A stretch of DNA of 64,000 nucleotides from HK1 sp965221725 (GTDB taxonomy: Bacteria > Pseudomonadota > Gammaproteobacteria > HK1), in NCBI GenBank assembly GCA_965221725.1, contig OZ244909.1, forward strand, positions 1,922,001 through 1,986,000, read 5' to 3'. Below are positions 35,268 through 43,837 of the stretch, piece after piece. Below the pieces are notes generated by a model, which saw nothing but the letters and a program-made list of their open reading frames with translations, made no database searches and had not been told where the DNA came from. The translations under genes and the position numbers were made by a program. Numbering within the stretch: the first letter of the stretch is position 1; each line of letters begins with the position of its first letter.

Positions 35268-36272
35268 ATGCTGAAGCTCGGATACAAGGCCTCCGCGGAG
35301 CAGTTCGGACCCCGCGATCTCCTCGAATTCTCCGTGCACGCCGAGCGGGCGGGGTTCGACTCGATCATGGTGAGCGATCACTTCCAGCCGTGGCGGCACC
35401 ACGGCGGCCATGCCCCCTACTCCTTCGCGTGGCTCGGCGCGCTCGGCGAACGCACCTCCAGGGCGATGATCGGTACCAGCGTCGTCACCCCGACCTTCCG
35501 CTACCACCCCTCCATCGTCGCGCAGGCGATGGGCACCCTCGGCGCGATGTATCCGAACCGGGTGATGCTCGGGGTCGGCACCGGGGAATCGCTGAACGAG
35601 GTGCCGTCCATCGGCTGCGAATGGCCGGCCTTCCGCGAGCGGTTCCGCCGGCTCAAGGAGTCCATCGAACTCATGCGCAAGCTCTGGACCGAGGAACGGG
35701 TGACGTGGGAGGGCGAGTATTTCCGCACCGAGAACGCGACGATCTACGACCGCCCCGACACCCCCATCCCCCTCTACGTCGCCGCGTCCGGGGCGGTCGC
35801 GTCACGCCTCGCCGGGCGGGTTGCGGACGGCTTCATCTGCACCAGCGGCAAGAAGCCCGAACTCTACTCCGAGACGCTGCTGCCGGCGGTCCGCGAAGGC
35901 ATGACCAGGGCCGTCCGCGCCGAGGGCAGCGTGGAGCTCATGATCGAGATGAAGGTCTCGTTCGACCCCGATCGGCGCCGGGCGATGGAGGACACCCGAC
36001 ACTGGGCCGCGCTCGCGCTCTCGCCGGAGGAGAAGATGGGCGTGGAGGACCCGGCGGAGATGGAGCGCCTCTCCGACGCGCTCCCGGTGGAGCGCGCCGC
36101 AAGCCGCTGGATCGTGTCGACCGACGCCGACGAACACATCGAGCGCATCGCGCCCTACGTGGACCTCGGCTTCCGACACCTCGTATTCCACGCCCCGGGC
36201 ACGGACCAACGCCGGTTCATCGATCTCTACGCGGAGAAAGTGATGCCCGCACTGCGCCAACGCTACGGGTAA
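35268..36272 (+). CDS. fgd: F420-dependent glucose-6-phosphate dehydrogenase
   Basis: This luciferase-like barrel enzyme oxidises glucose 6-phosphate to 6-phosphogluconolactone while reducing F420. The 334 residues (mycobacterial FGD1 has 336) follow FGD1 closely. ASAEQFGPRDLLEF and VSDHFQPWRHHGGHAP give the active-site Asp37-His38 and Trp42, counterparts of Asp39, His40 and Trp44. GVGTGESLNE gives Glu107, counterpart of Glu109. CTSGKKPELY, the lysine near 256 and Arg280 (AASRWIVS) are the phosphate-binding positions. The close match distinguishes it from generic F420-dependent LLM enzymes. ATG at 35268 has AGGGAGGG just upstream; the frame is open to 35226. It follows pgl and lies near the F420 synthesis genes, so it is the obvious supplier of reduced F420 here. 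A 187-bp element follows directly. Confidence 0.92.
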   Translation: MLKLGYKASAEQFGPRDLLEFSVHAERAGFDSIMVSDHFQPWRHHGGHAPYSFAWLGALGERTSRAMIGTSVVTPTFRYHPSIVAQAMGTLGAMYPNRVMLGVGTGESLNEVPSIGCEWPAFRERFRRLKESIELMRKLWTEERVTWEGEYFRTENATIYDRPDTPIPLYVAASGAVASRLAGRVADGFICTSGKKPELYSETLLPAVREGMTRAVRAEGSVELMIEMKVSFDPDRRRAMEDTRHWAALALSPEEKMGVEDPAEMERLSDALPVERAASRWIVSTDADEHIERIAPYVDLGFRHLVFHAPGTDQRRFIDLYAEKVMPALRQRYG

Positions 36273-36459
36273 CCCGGAAATGTCACCAGTTCGCGAAGCG
36301 AGGGGGCGGAGATGGCTGGTTTCGCAAGGCGAACGCGGGTCAGGGCGCGCAGGCATACCCGTAGGCACGTCGAGCCCCCGGGCCGCCCCCATGTCGCGTT
36401 CAACGCAGCAAAAGCGGCCGGATCGGGGCCCGCAGCCTGGAATCGGTAAAATTTCCGGG
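36273..36459. repeat. MITE-like element with inverted ends
   Basis: The ends CCCGGAAATGTCACC (36273-36287) and GGTAAAATTTCCGGG (36445-36459) are near-perfect inverted copies, about 157 bases apart, with no coding capacity between. The left end touches the fgd stop codon. The ends match the arms of the 53-bp palindrome at 42036-42088. Confidence 0.5.
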
Positions 36460-36544
36460 CCAGGATAGTCCTCGGTTTCTGCGGGACTCGTCCGGCGTCG
36501 GCTCGGCAACTGCCCCATTCAATCGCACCAATCAGGAGATGAAC

Positions 36545-38122
36545 ATGCACGACATCTTTAGACGGATCTTTGGCAGACGGATCTTCGGCCTCGGATTCCT
36601 GGCCACTGTTGCTGTGGCCCCGGCCGCCATCGCCCAGGCGCCGCCCGGGGTCCTGGTGGTCGGGCAGATCGCGGAGCCGAAATCCCTCGATCCGCACGCG
36701 GTCACCGCGGTGAACGACTTCCGCATCCTCATGAACGTCTACGACGGTCTCGTTCGCTACCGCGACGGAACTCTGGAGGTCGAGCCGGCGCTCGCGGAGA
36801 GCTGGTCGATCAGCGAAGACGGCACCGAGTACACCTTCGAACTCAGAAGCGGGGTCAGCTTCCACGACGGCACGCCGTTCAACGCCCAGGCGGTCGAGTT
36901 CAACTTCGACCGGATGCTCGACGAAAACCACCCCTACCACGACACCGGACCCTTCCCGCTCTCGTTCTTCTTCTCCGCCGTCAAGGACACGGAGGCGCTC
37001 GACGAGGACACCGTCAAGTTCACGCTCAACGCCCCTTACGCGCCGTTCCTGTCGAACCTCGCCTATCCGACCGGGCTGATCGTCTCGCCCGACGCGGTGA
37101 AGAGGCACGGCGCCGACTTCGGCCGAAATCCGTCGGGGACCGGCCCGTTCGTGTTCGCCGAGTGGGAGTCGAACACCAAGGTGGTCGTCACTCGCAACGA
37201 AGGCTACTGGGAGGGCGCGCCGGCGCTCGAAGCGGTGGTCTTCCGCCCGATCACGGACGCCAACACGCGGGTGGCGGAGATGCTCTCGGGCGGTATCGAC
37301 GTCATGGTGGAGATCCCGCCGGACTCGGTCTCCACCTTCGACGGCAACGGCTTCATGCTGCACGAGCAGGCCGGCCCGCATGTGTGGTTCCTGATCCTCA
37401 ACGCCAAGGAGGGGCCGTTCGCCGACAAGCGGGCGCGCCAGGCCATCAACTACGCGATCGACAAGAAGGCGCTGGTGGAGAACGTGCTGCAGGGGACGGC
37501 GCAGGTCGCAGCCGGACCCACGCCGCCCGCCTTCGCCTGGGCCTACAACAACGCGCTCCAACCCTATCCGCACGACCCCGCCAAGGCGAAGATGCTGCTC
37601 GAAGAATCCGGGCACGCCGGCGCGTCGCTGACCTTCTACGTCACCGAGGGCGGCTCCGGCATGCTCGACCCGGTGGCCATGGGCGCGGCGATCCAGGCGG
37701 ATTTGGCCGAGGTGGGGCTCGACGTGAAGATCGAGACCTACGAGTGGAACACCTTCCTGGGCAAGGTGAACCCGGGTCTGGAAGGCAAGGCCGACATGGC
37801 CGAGATGGCATGGATGACCAACGATCCCGACACCCTGCCGTTCCTGGCTCTGCGCACCGGGGCCTGGCCGGACGAGGGCGGCTTCAACTCCGGCTACTAC
37901 TCGAACCCGAAGGTCGACGAGCTGCTCGAAGCAGCCCGCCGCTCCACCGATCAGGCCGAGCGCGCCCGGCTCTACAAGGAGATGCAGGAGATCGTCCACG
38001 ACGATGCGCCCTGGGCCTTCATCGCCAACTGGAAGCAGAACGCGGCGACCTCCGACGCAGTCTCCGGATTCAAGCTCCAGCCGTCTTTCTTCCTTCTGCT
38101 GAAGGACGTCTCCAAGGGCTGA
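36545..38122 (+). CDS. ABC transporter substrate-binding protein, family 5 (DppA-like)
   Basis: This periplasmic receptor captures the solute for the peptide-type importer encoded downstream. The 525 residues begin with a signal peptide (FGLGFLATVAVAPAAIAQA). The family-5 fold follows: EPKSLDPHAVTAVNDFRILMNVYDGLVRYRDGTLEVEPALAESWSIS, SGTGPFVFAEW, RVAEMLSGGIDV, RQAINYAIDKKALVENVLQG. AGGAG sits seven bases before ATG 36545, which I prefer over ATG 36539. A 15-base duplication in the leader repeats RRIFG. A classical terminator follows the gene, so the receptor is probably made in excess over the permeases. Confidence 0.92.
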   Translation: MHDIFRRIFGRRIFGLGFLATVAVAPAAIAQAPPGVLVVGQIAEPKSLDPHAVTAVNDFRILMNVYDGLVRYRDGTLEVEPALAESWSISEDGTEYTFELRSGVSFHDGTPFNAQAVEFNFDRMLDENHPYHDTGPFPLSFFFSAVKDTEALDEDTVKFTLNAPYAPFLSNLAYPTGLIVSPDAVKRHGADFGRNPSGTGPFVFAEWESNTKVVVTRNEGYWEGAPALEAVVFRPITDANTRVAEMLSGGIDVMVEIPPDSVSTFDGNGFMLHEQAGPHVWFLILNAKEGPFADKRARQAINYAIDKKALVENVLQGTAQVAAGPTPPAFAWAYNNALQPYPHDPAKAKMLLEESGHAGASLTFYVTEGGSGMLDPVAMGAAIQADLAEVGLDVKIETYEWNTFLGKVNPGLEGKADMAEMAWMTNDPDTLPFLALRTGAWPDEGGFNSGYYSNPKVDELLEAARRSTDQAERARLYKEMQEIVHDDAPWAFIANWKQNAATSDAVSGFKLQPSFFLLLKDVSKG

Positions 38123-38148
38123 CACCTTTCACCCCGGACGGTCGTCAC

Positions 38149-38183
38149 GCCGGGGCGGGGCCGCACGGTCCGCCCCGGCTTTT
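38149..38183 (+). terminator. Intrinsic terminator after the binding-protein gene
   Basis: GCCGGGGCGG (38149-38158) pairs perfectly with CCGCCCCGGC (38170-38179) and is followed at once by TTTT. Partial read-through here would set the receptor-to-permease ratio. Confidence 0.85.
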
Positions 38184-38247
38184 CCGCCCGCTACTCGACC
38201 ACCCCGCGCCGACCATCCGGGCTGAGGCGCAGGCTCCTGGCGCTTCA

Positions 38248-39195
38248 ATGCACATCTACATTCTGAAGCGAGTGCTGGCCGTCATCCCCGTGCTGCTCGG
38301 CCTCACGGTGATCGTCTTCGCCATCATGGCGCTGATTCCGGGCGATCCGGCCACCGCCATCCTGGGGTCGTACGCGACGCCGGAGAACGTGGCCAGGCTC
38401 AACCGCGATCTCGGTCTCGACAAGCCGCTCGTCCAGCAGTACTTCATCTGGCTCCGGAATCTTCTGCACGGTGACTTCGGGCGGTCCTACAGCCTCAACC
38501 GACCGGTGCTCGACGAAGTGCGGGAACGCTTCTCCGCGACGCTCATTCTCGCGGGAGCGGCGCTCATGCTCTGCACGATCTGGGGGTTGCTGATCGGCAT
38601 CCGGACCGCGGCCCGGCAGTACGGATGGACCGACCGCCTGCTGACGTTCGTGGTCCTCATCGGCATTTCCGTGCCGTCGTTCTGGCTCGGATTGCTGCTG
38701 ATCCTGCTCTTCGCGGTGGAACTGCGCTGGCTGCCGGCGAGCGGCATGCACGCCATCTACGGCGGCGGCGATCTCCCCGATCTGCTGCGCCACCTGATCC
38801 TGCCGGCACTCACCCTCTCGGTGGTGGCCACCGGAGTCATCGCCCGACTGACCCGCGCCGCCATGCTGGAGATGCTGCGCCAGGATTTCATTCGCACCGC
38901 GCGGGCCAAGGGCGTCTCCGAGGGGCGCGTTCTCTATGTCCACGCCTTCAAGGTCGCGCTCGTGTCGGTGATGCCGGTGATTGGCGTGCAGGCCGGATTC
39001 GTGCTCGGAGGCGCGGTCTACATCGAGACCGTCTTCCAGTGGCCGGGGATCGGAAGGATGCTGGTGCAGGCGATCTCGACCCGCGACATCCTTCTGGTAC
39101 AGGGCGGCGTGGTAGTGGTCGCGGCCTGCTACGTGCTCTTCAACCTTCTCGTGGATCTGGCCCAGTGCTGGCTCGACCCGCGCATCCGCACCTGA
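38248..39195 (+). CDS. Oligopeptide-type ABC transporter permease (DppB-like), second operon
   Basis: This inner-membrane pore subunit of 315 residues starts MHIYILKRVLAVIPVLLGLTVIVFAIMALIPGDPA, the textbook DppB opening. LGLDKPLVQQYFIWLRNLLHGDFGRSY follows. The coupling loop is DFIRTARAKGVSEGRVLYVHAFKVALVSVMPVIG, and a final segment GAVYIETVFQWPGIGRMLVQAISTRDILLVQGG closes it. ATG at 38248 fits the family start although the ribosome-binding site is weak. The gene lies between the terminator and a permease-ATPase fusion gene. Confidence 0.92.
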   Translation: MHIYILKRVLAVIPVLLGLTVIVFAIMALIPGDPATAILGSYATPENVARLNRDLGLDKPLVQQYFIWLRNLLHGDFGRSYSLNRPVLDEVRERFSATLILAGAALMLCTIWGLLIGIRTAARQYGWTDRLLTFVVLIGISVPSFWLGLLLILLFAVELRWLPASGMHAIYGGGDLPDLLRHLILPALTLSVVATGVIARLTRAAMLEMLRQDFIRTARAKGVSEGRVLYVHAFKVALVSVMPVIGVQAGFVLGGAVYIETVFQWPGIGRMLVQAISTRDILLVQGGVVVVAACYVLFNLLVDLAQCWLDPRIRT

Positions 39196-39256
39196 GGACG
39201 CACCCGTCGTCACCCTGCGCCTGATTCTGCGCAACCGGCTCGCGGCCTTCGGCGGG

Positions 39257-41074
39257 GTGGTGCTGCTCGCCGTCGTCGTCCTTGCTCTGCTCGCACCGGT
39301 GTTGCCCCTCGCCCACCCGGATCTCACGAATCCGGCCGAGCGGTTGAAGCCGCCGTTCTCCGACGGCGCAGTTCTCGGCACCGACCACCTCGGCCGCGAT
39401 CTCCTCTCCCGCCTGGTCTGGGGCACGAGGCTGAGCCTGGCGGTGGGAGCGGCAGCCGCGCTGCTCGCCGCCGTCGTCGGCTCCGCCATCGGCATCGTCG
39501 CGGGCTATCTCGGGGGACGGGCCGACCACCTCATGATGCGGGGCGTGGACATGCTGATGGCGTTTCCCTACATCCTGCTCGCGCTGGCCATCGTCGCGGT
39601 GCTCGGGCCGGGACTGCTCAACGCCCTCTACGCGGTGGCCGTCGTCAACATTCCCTTCTTCGCCCGCAACATCCGGGGCGCGACGGTGACCATCGCCCAT
39701 CGCGAATTCATCGACGCGGCCCGGCTGACCGGCATGGGCGGCCTGCGCATCATCGGCTCCGAGATCCTGCCGAACGTCATGCCGGTCATCGTCATCGCGA
39801 TGTCCACCACCGTCGGCTGGATGATCCTCGAGACCGCCGGCCTCTCCTTCCTCGGGCTGGGGTCGCAACCGCCGCAGGCGGATCTCGGGTCCATGCTCGG
39901 CGAAGGCCGCAAGCTGCTCATTACCGCGCCGCATGCGTCGGTGGTGCCGGGGGTCATGATCTTCGTCATCGTGATGAGCGTGAACCTGCTCGGCGACGGA
40001 GTGCGCGATGCGCTCGATCCGAGGCTGCGTTCCGGCGCGCTGTCGCGGCCGGCCGCGGCGACCCGGGTGGAACGAACGGATATCCCCGAAACGGAACCGA
40101 CCGGGGCGCTCCTCGAAGTCGCGGGTCTGCGCACCGAGTTCCAGATCGGTCCGCACGTCTACCGGGCCGTCGGCGGAGTCAGCTTCGAAGTGGCGGCGAG
40201 CGAGTGTCTCGGCATCATCGGCGAATCCGGCTCGGGGAAGTCGGTGACGGCGCTGTCGCTGCTCGGGCTCGTGGCCTCTCCGCCCGGGGTCATCACCGCC
40301 GGCGCGGTCCGTCTGAAAGGCGCGGATACGCTGTCCATGACCGGCGCGCAGCTTCGCCGGGTGCGTGGAGCGCAGGCGGCGTACATCTTTCAGGATCCGC
40401 TGTCCACGCTGCATCCTCTGCACACCGTCGGCGACCAGATGGTGGAGGCAATCCGCGCGCACCGCCCGACACCGCGGCGGGAAGCCCGGGACCATGCGGT
40501 ATCGCTGCTTCGCAAGGTGCGCATCCCGAACCCGGCGGCGTGCGCCCGGGCCTGGCCGCACGAACTGTCGGGCGGCATGCGCCAGCGGGTCGGCATCGCG
40601 CTGGCGCTGGTGAACGACCCCGACTTGATCATCGCCGACGAGCCGACGACCGCCCTCGACGTCACGGTGCAGGCGCAGGTACTGGCACTCCTCGACGATC
40701 TGCGTCGCGAACGCGGCCTCGCGCTCGTGTTCATCACCCACGACTTCGGGGTGGTGGCCCAGCTCTGCGATCGGGTGGCGGTGATGTACGCGGGCCGCAT
40801 CGTCGAAACCGGAACGACCGGGGAGGTGCTCGCCCGCCCGCGCCATCCCTACACCCGCCGATTGATCGCGTGTGTGCCGGAGCCCGGCCAGGGGCGGCGG
40901 ACGCTCGACGCGATTCCGGGCCTGCCCCCCTCGCTTGATGCGCTGCCGGACGGCTGCGCCTTCGCCCCGCGATGCGACCGGGCCCAGGCCGTCTGCCGCG
41001 GCGGCGAGATCGCGCAGCGGCGCGACGGCGCGCATTCCGTTCGATGCCTGTTCCCGGAAGGAGCGGCAACGTGA
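39257..41074 (+). CDS. Permease-ATPase fusion of the oligopeptide-type ABC transporter (DppC-DppD-like)
   Basis: A single chain carries an inner-membrane permease and a cytoplasmic ATPase. Residues 1-255 form the DppC-like half (LGTDHLGRDLLSRLVWGTRLSL, EFIDAARLTGMGGLRIIGSEILPN, AGLSFLGLGSQPPQADLGSML). After the linker RSGALSRPAAATRVERTDIPETEPTG comes a DppD-like ATPase: Walker A GESGSGKS, signature ELSGGMRQR, Walker B LIIADEPTTALD, and the tail CAFAPRCDRAQAVC. The first standard start, GTG 39257, falls inside the first helix. The frame continues upstream as VVTLRLILRNRLAAFG, clearly part of the protein, but with no ATG, GTG or TTG. GAGGA at 39194-39198 would suit a start near 39206-39209, where GTC is found. 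A non-standard start or a base error is likely. Similar permease/ATPase fusions exist in other bacteria. Confidence 0.85.
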   Translation: MVLLAVVVLALLAPVLPLAHPDLTNPAERLKPPFSDGAVLGTDHLGRDLLSRLVWGTRLSLAVGAAAALLAAVVGSAIGIVAGYLGGRADHLMMRGVDMLMAFPYILLALAIVAVLGPGLLNALYAVAVVNIPFFARNIRGATVTIAHREFIDAARLTGMGGLRIIGSEILPNVMPVIVIAMSTTVGWMILETAGLSFLGLGSQPPQADLGSMLGEGRKLLITAPHASVVPGVMIFVIVMSVNLLGDGVRDALDPRLRSGALSRPAAATRVERTDIPETEPTGALLEVAGLRTEFQIGPHVYRAVGGVSFEVAASECLGIIGESGSGKSVTALSLLGLVASPPGVITAGAVRLKGADTLSMTGAQLRRVRGAQAAYIFQDPLSTLHPLHTVGDQMVEAIRAHRPTPRREARDHAVSLLRKVRIPNPAACARAWPHELSGGMRQRVGIALALVNDPDLIIADEPTTALDVTVQAQVLALLDDLRRERGLALVFITHDFGVVAQLCDRVAVMYAGRIVETGTTGEVLARPRHPYTRRLIACVPEPGQGRRTLDAIPGLPPSLDALPDGCAFAPRCDRAQAVCRGGEIAQRRDGAHSVRCLFPEGAAT

Positions 41075-41222
41075 GCGCCGCCATTCCCGCCCGGGTCATG
41101 GCCGCTGAAGTCATGACCGCCGACCCTGCGAGAGGTCATCATGCGCGGCAGTTCCGGCGGCGTTTCGAGCTCAGGAGCGTCCGTTCGGGGCGGTGGCGAG
41201 CGCATGTTCCGGGCGGGCGGGC

Positions 41223-42248
41223 ATGGCTGACGTGACCGCCGCTCTCGTCGCACGCGATCTCGGCAAGACCTTCGGCGGGGGGCGAACCCTGCTCGGCCGG
41301 CGAAGGGCCTCGATATCCGCGGTGCGGGGCGTGACCTTCTCGGTCGCGCCGGGGGAGACGCTCGGCATCGTCGGCGAGTCCGGCTGCGGCAAGTCCACGC
41401 TGGCGCGGATGCTCGTCGGCCTGCTGGACCCCACCGTCGGCACCATCGAGATCGAAGGCCGCGATCTCTCGGACCACACCGGCCACCCGGCCGCGGTCGG
41501 ACGACTGATCCAGTACGTCTTCCAGGATCCGATCTCGTCGCTCAATCCGAGAAAGCCGATCCGGCAGATTCTCGAAGCGCCGCTCGTCCATCTCCTCGGC
41601 ATGGAGCCGGCCGACCGGAAAGCCCGCATCGCCGAGCTGCTCGACGCGGTGCACCTCCGCCCCGAGTTTCTCGACCGCTATCCGCACGAGCTCTCCGGCG
41701 GGCAGGCGCAGCGGATCGGCATCGCCCGCGCGCTGGCGGCGGCGCCGCGCATCCTCATCCTCGACGAACCGGTCTCCGCCCTCGACGTATCCGTGCAGGC
41801 CCAGGTTCTGAATCTGCTCGCGGACCTTCGCCGCGCATACGATCTCACCTATCTGTTCATCAGCCACGACCTCGCGGTGGTGGAGGCGGTGAGCGACCGG
41901 ATCGCGGTGCTCTACTTCGGCCGCATCGTGGAGATGGGACCCGCGGAGGCGGTCTTCGGCGCGCCCCGGCACCCCTACACGAGGCTGCTGCAATGGAGCA
42001 CGCCTGCGATCCGGCGCCCGCGACTGCGCACCGAGCCCGGAAATTTCACCGAAAACTTCAACGATGCGCGATCGGTGAAATTTTCGGGCGAGGCCGCGGC
42101 GGAGTTGCCGGACCCGCTTCGTCCGCCCCCCGGCTGCGCATTCGCGGCCCGTTGTCCGCACGCCGGGGACGATTGCCGTACCGTGATGCCCGCGGCCACC
42201 CGGCTGTCGTCGGAGCACGAAGTCGCCTGTCATCATCCGCTCGATTGA
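41223..42248 (+). CDS. Oligopeptide-type ABC transporter ATPase (DppF-like) with an inserted palindromic segment
   Basis: This is the second cytoplasmic ATPase of the importer, 341 residues from ATG 41223. Walker A is GESGCGKST, signature ELSGGQAQR, Walker B ILILDEPVSALD, with switch HDLAVVEAVSD. The cysteine-bearing tail CAFAARCPHAGDDC is present. Between the ATPase core and this tail the protein carries PGNFTENFNDARSVKFSGE. That segment is encoded by a 53-bp near-perfect palindrome with copies elsewhere in the window, and it does not resemble the usual linker. The insertion keeps the frame and lies in the flexible region, so the protein is probably active. The gene ends the second ABC operon. 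Confidence 0.9.
   Translation: MADVTAALVARDLGKTFGGGRTLLGRRRASISAVRGVTFSVAPGETLGIVGESGCGKSTLARMLVGLLDPTVGTIEIEGRDLSDHTGHPAAVGRLIQYVFQDPISSLNPRKPIRQILEAPLVHLLGMEPADRKARIAELLDAVHLRPEFLDRYPHELSGGQAQRIGIARALAAAPRILILDEPVSALDVSVQAQVLNLLADLRRAYDLTYLFISHDLAVVEAVSDRIAVLYFGRIVEMGPAEAVFGAPRHPYTRLLQWSTPAIRRPRLRTEPGNFTENFNDARSVKFSGEAAAELPDPLRPPPGCAFAARCPHAGDDCRTVMPAATRLSSEHEVACHHPLD
42036..42088. repeat. 53-bp palindromic element inside a coding region
   Basis: The arms 42036-42052 (CCCGGAAATTTCACCGA) and 42072-42088 pair over 17 bp with one mismatch around a 19-base loop. Matching arms occur at 34357-34371, 36273-36287 and 36445-36459. Confidence 0.75.
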
Positions 42249-42335
42249 CCGGCAACCTTCCGCTCCGCCTCGCGTTGGAGGAAGATTCGCCGTCATCGTC
42301 GCACTGCGGCGAGCCGCCCCGAGGAGAGCACCCCG

Positions 42336-43580
42336 ATGAACATCGGCGACCCGAACCGGCACCGCCCCCCCGAGCCTCATGTGCAGTCGATGCGGATTCC
42401 GACCATGGCCGAGATCGACTTCGCGGCCCTGCGTCGCGAGCGGCTCGAGCGGCTGCAGGCGACGATGCGCAAGCGCGACATCCCCATCGCGCTCTTCTAC
42501 AACCCGGCGAACATCCGCTACGCGACCGGGGTCGACGTGATGGGGGTGTGGACGGCGTCCACGTTCGCGCGCTGTTGCATCGTCGCGGCCGAGGGCGACC
42601 CGGTGCTGTTCGAGTACCCGGTCTCGATGCACGTGGCCGAAAAGTACGTGAAGGATGTCCGGCCCCACCGCGGCTACCAGTTCATGGGACACCAGGGATA
42701 CGACCTCGCGCGCCAGTGGGCGCAGGGGGTGAAGGACGTGATGCGCGAACTTGGCGGCGCCGGCGAACCGCTCGCGGTCGACAAGCTCGACGGCAACGGG
42801 TTCCGGGCGCTCGCGGATCTTGGCGTCGCGATCACCGATCCGACCCCCGCCACCGTCGACGCGCGCGAGGTGAAGACCCCGCAGGAAGTGAAGCTGATGC
42901 TCCTCAACGGCACCATCGGCGACGCCATGATGGCCGACTTCGAGGCCGCCGTCCGGCCCGGCATCCGCGAGCACGAGCTGATGGCGGTGCTGAACGAATC
43001 GCTGTTCCGCCATCATGGCGAGTTCATGTTCACCCGCCTGATCGCCTCGGGCACCAACACCAACCCCTGGATGTCGGAGGCGCACGACAAGCGCGTGCAG
43101 CCGGGCGACCTTGTCGGCATCGACACCGACGCCAACGGCTTCGAAGGCTACGTCATCGATTTTTCACGCACCTTCCTGTGCGGAGACCGGGCAACCGAGG
43201 GCCAGAAGGAGGCGTACCGCATCGCCTACGACTGCGTGAACGGGATGCGCGAGCTGATGCGGCCGGGCATGACGTTCGAGGAGTTCGCACACGCCGCGCC
43301 GAAACTCCCGCCCGAGTATCGCAACCTGCGCTACGGAGCAATGGCCCACCAGGCCGGGCTCGAAGACGAAGGACCGGGCATCCCCTATCTCTACGACGAC
43401 GGCGTGGTCAACAAGGCGCTGCCGGAACGGGAGCTACAGGAAAACATGGTGTGGTGCCTCGAATGCTACGCCGGCAAGGAGGGCGCACCCTACGGCGTAA
43501 AGCTCGAAGACCAGGTGCTACTTACCCGGGACGGGGCGCTCCCCCTGATGACGTACCCGTTCGATGCGAAGCTGCTTTGA
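42336..43580 (+). CDS. M24-family metallopeptidase-like protein (Xaa-Pro peptidase/DddP group)
   Basis: This protein of 414 residues has a creatinase-like N-terminal domain and a pita-bread catalytic domain. Metal ligands are in place: the Asp pair in GIDTDANGFEGYVIDFSRTF, His in GAMAHQAGLEDEG, Glu in WCLECYAG and Glu in GVKLEDQVLLT. The N-terminal NPANIRYATGVDVMGVW resembles both prolidases and the DMSP lyase DddP, which shares this fold and these ligands. The DddP-type ending KEGAPYGVKLEDQVLLT is notable. Substrate is therefore open: peptide, methylated amino compound or DMSP. GAGGAGA lies just before ATG 42336. It follows a peptide-type importer on the same strand and may process the imported solute. 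Confidence 0.75.
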   Translation: MNIGDPNRHRPPEPHVQSMRIPTMAEIDFAALRRERLERLQATMRKRDIPIALFYNPANIRYATGVDVMGVWTASTFARCCIVAAEGDPVLFEYPVSMHVAEKYVKDVRPHRGYQFMGHQGYDLARQWAQGVKDVMRELGGAGEPLAVDKLDGNGFRALADLGVAITDPTPATVDAREVKTPQEVKLMLLNGTIGDAMMADFEAAVRPGIREHELMAVLNESLFRHHGEFMFTRLIASGTNTNPWMSEAHDKRVQPGDLVGIDTDANGFEGYVIDFSRTFLCGDRATEGQKEAYRIAYDCVNGMRELMRPGMTFEEFAHAAPKLPPEYRNLRYGAMAHQAGLEDEGPGIPYLYDDGVVNKALPERELQENMVWCLECYAGKEGAPYGVKLEDQVLLTRDGALPLMTYPFDAKLL

Positions 43581-43798
43581 GGGGGTTGGCTCGCACTGCG
43601 TCATCAATAAAGAAGGACACGCCATTGTCCGATTGACCTACGCCACCGCCCCCAGACCGTTCTTGGCCACCAGGGTCAAAAGCTTCAGCGAGGAAATTTC
43701 AGGGCTGATTCCCGGTGGCCCGCCTCGCGGGTGGGTCCGGCGCCGGAGTCTGGTGACTGCTACCCTTGCCGGGCCAGGTCGAAGTTCGTGAGGCGCTG

Positions 43799-43813
43799 AA
43801 CCGGATTTCTCAT
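43799..43813 (+). repeat. Dispersed repeat core, copy 3
   Basis: AACCGGATTTCTCAT lies 25 bases before the cyclase start. It matches the core of the repeats at 2627 and 35164. Confidence 0.4.
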
Positions 43814-43837
43814 CAGGTGGCGAGTGAGGGCGTGGAG

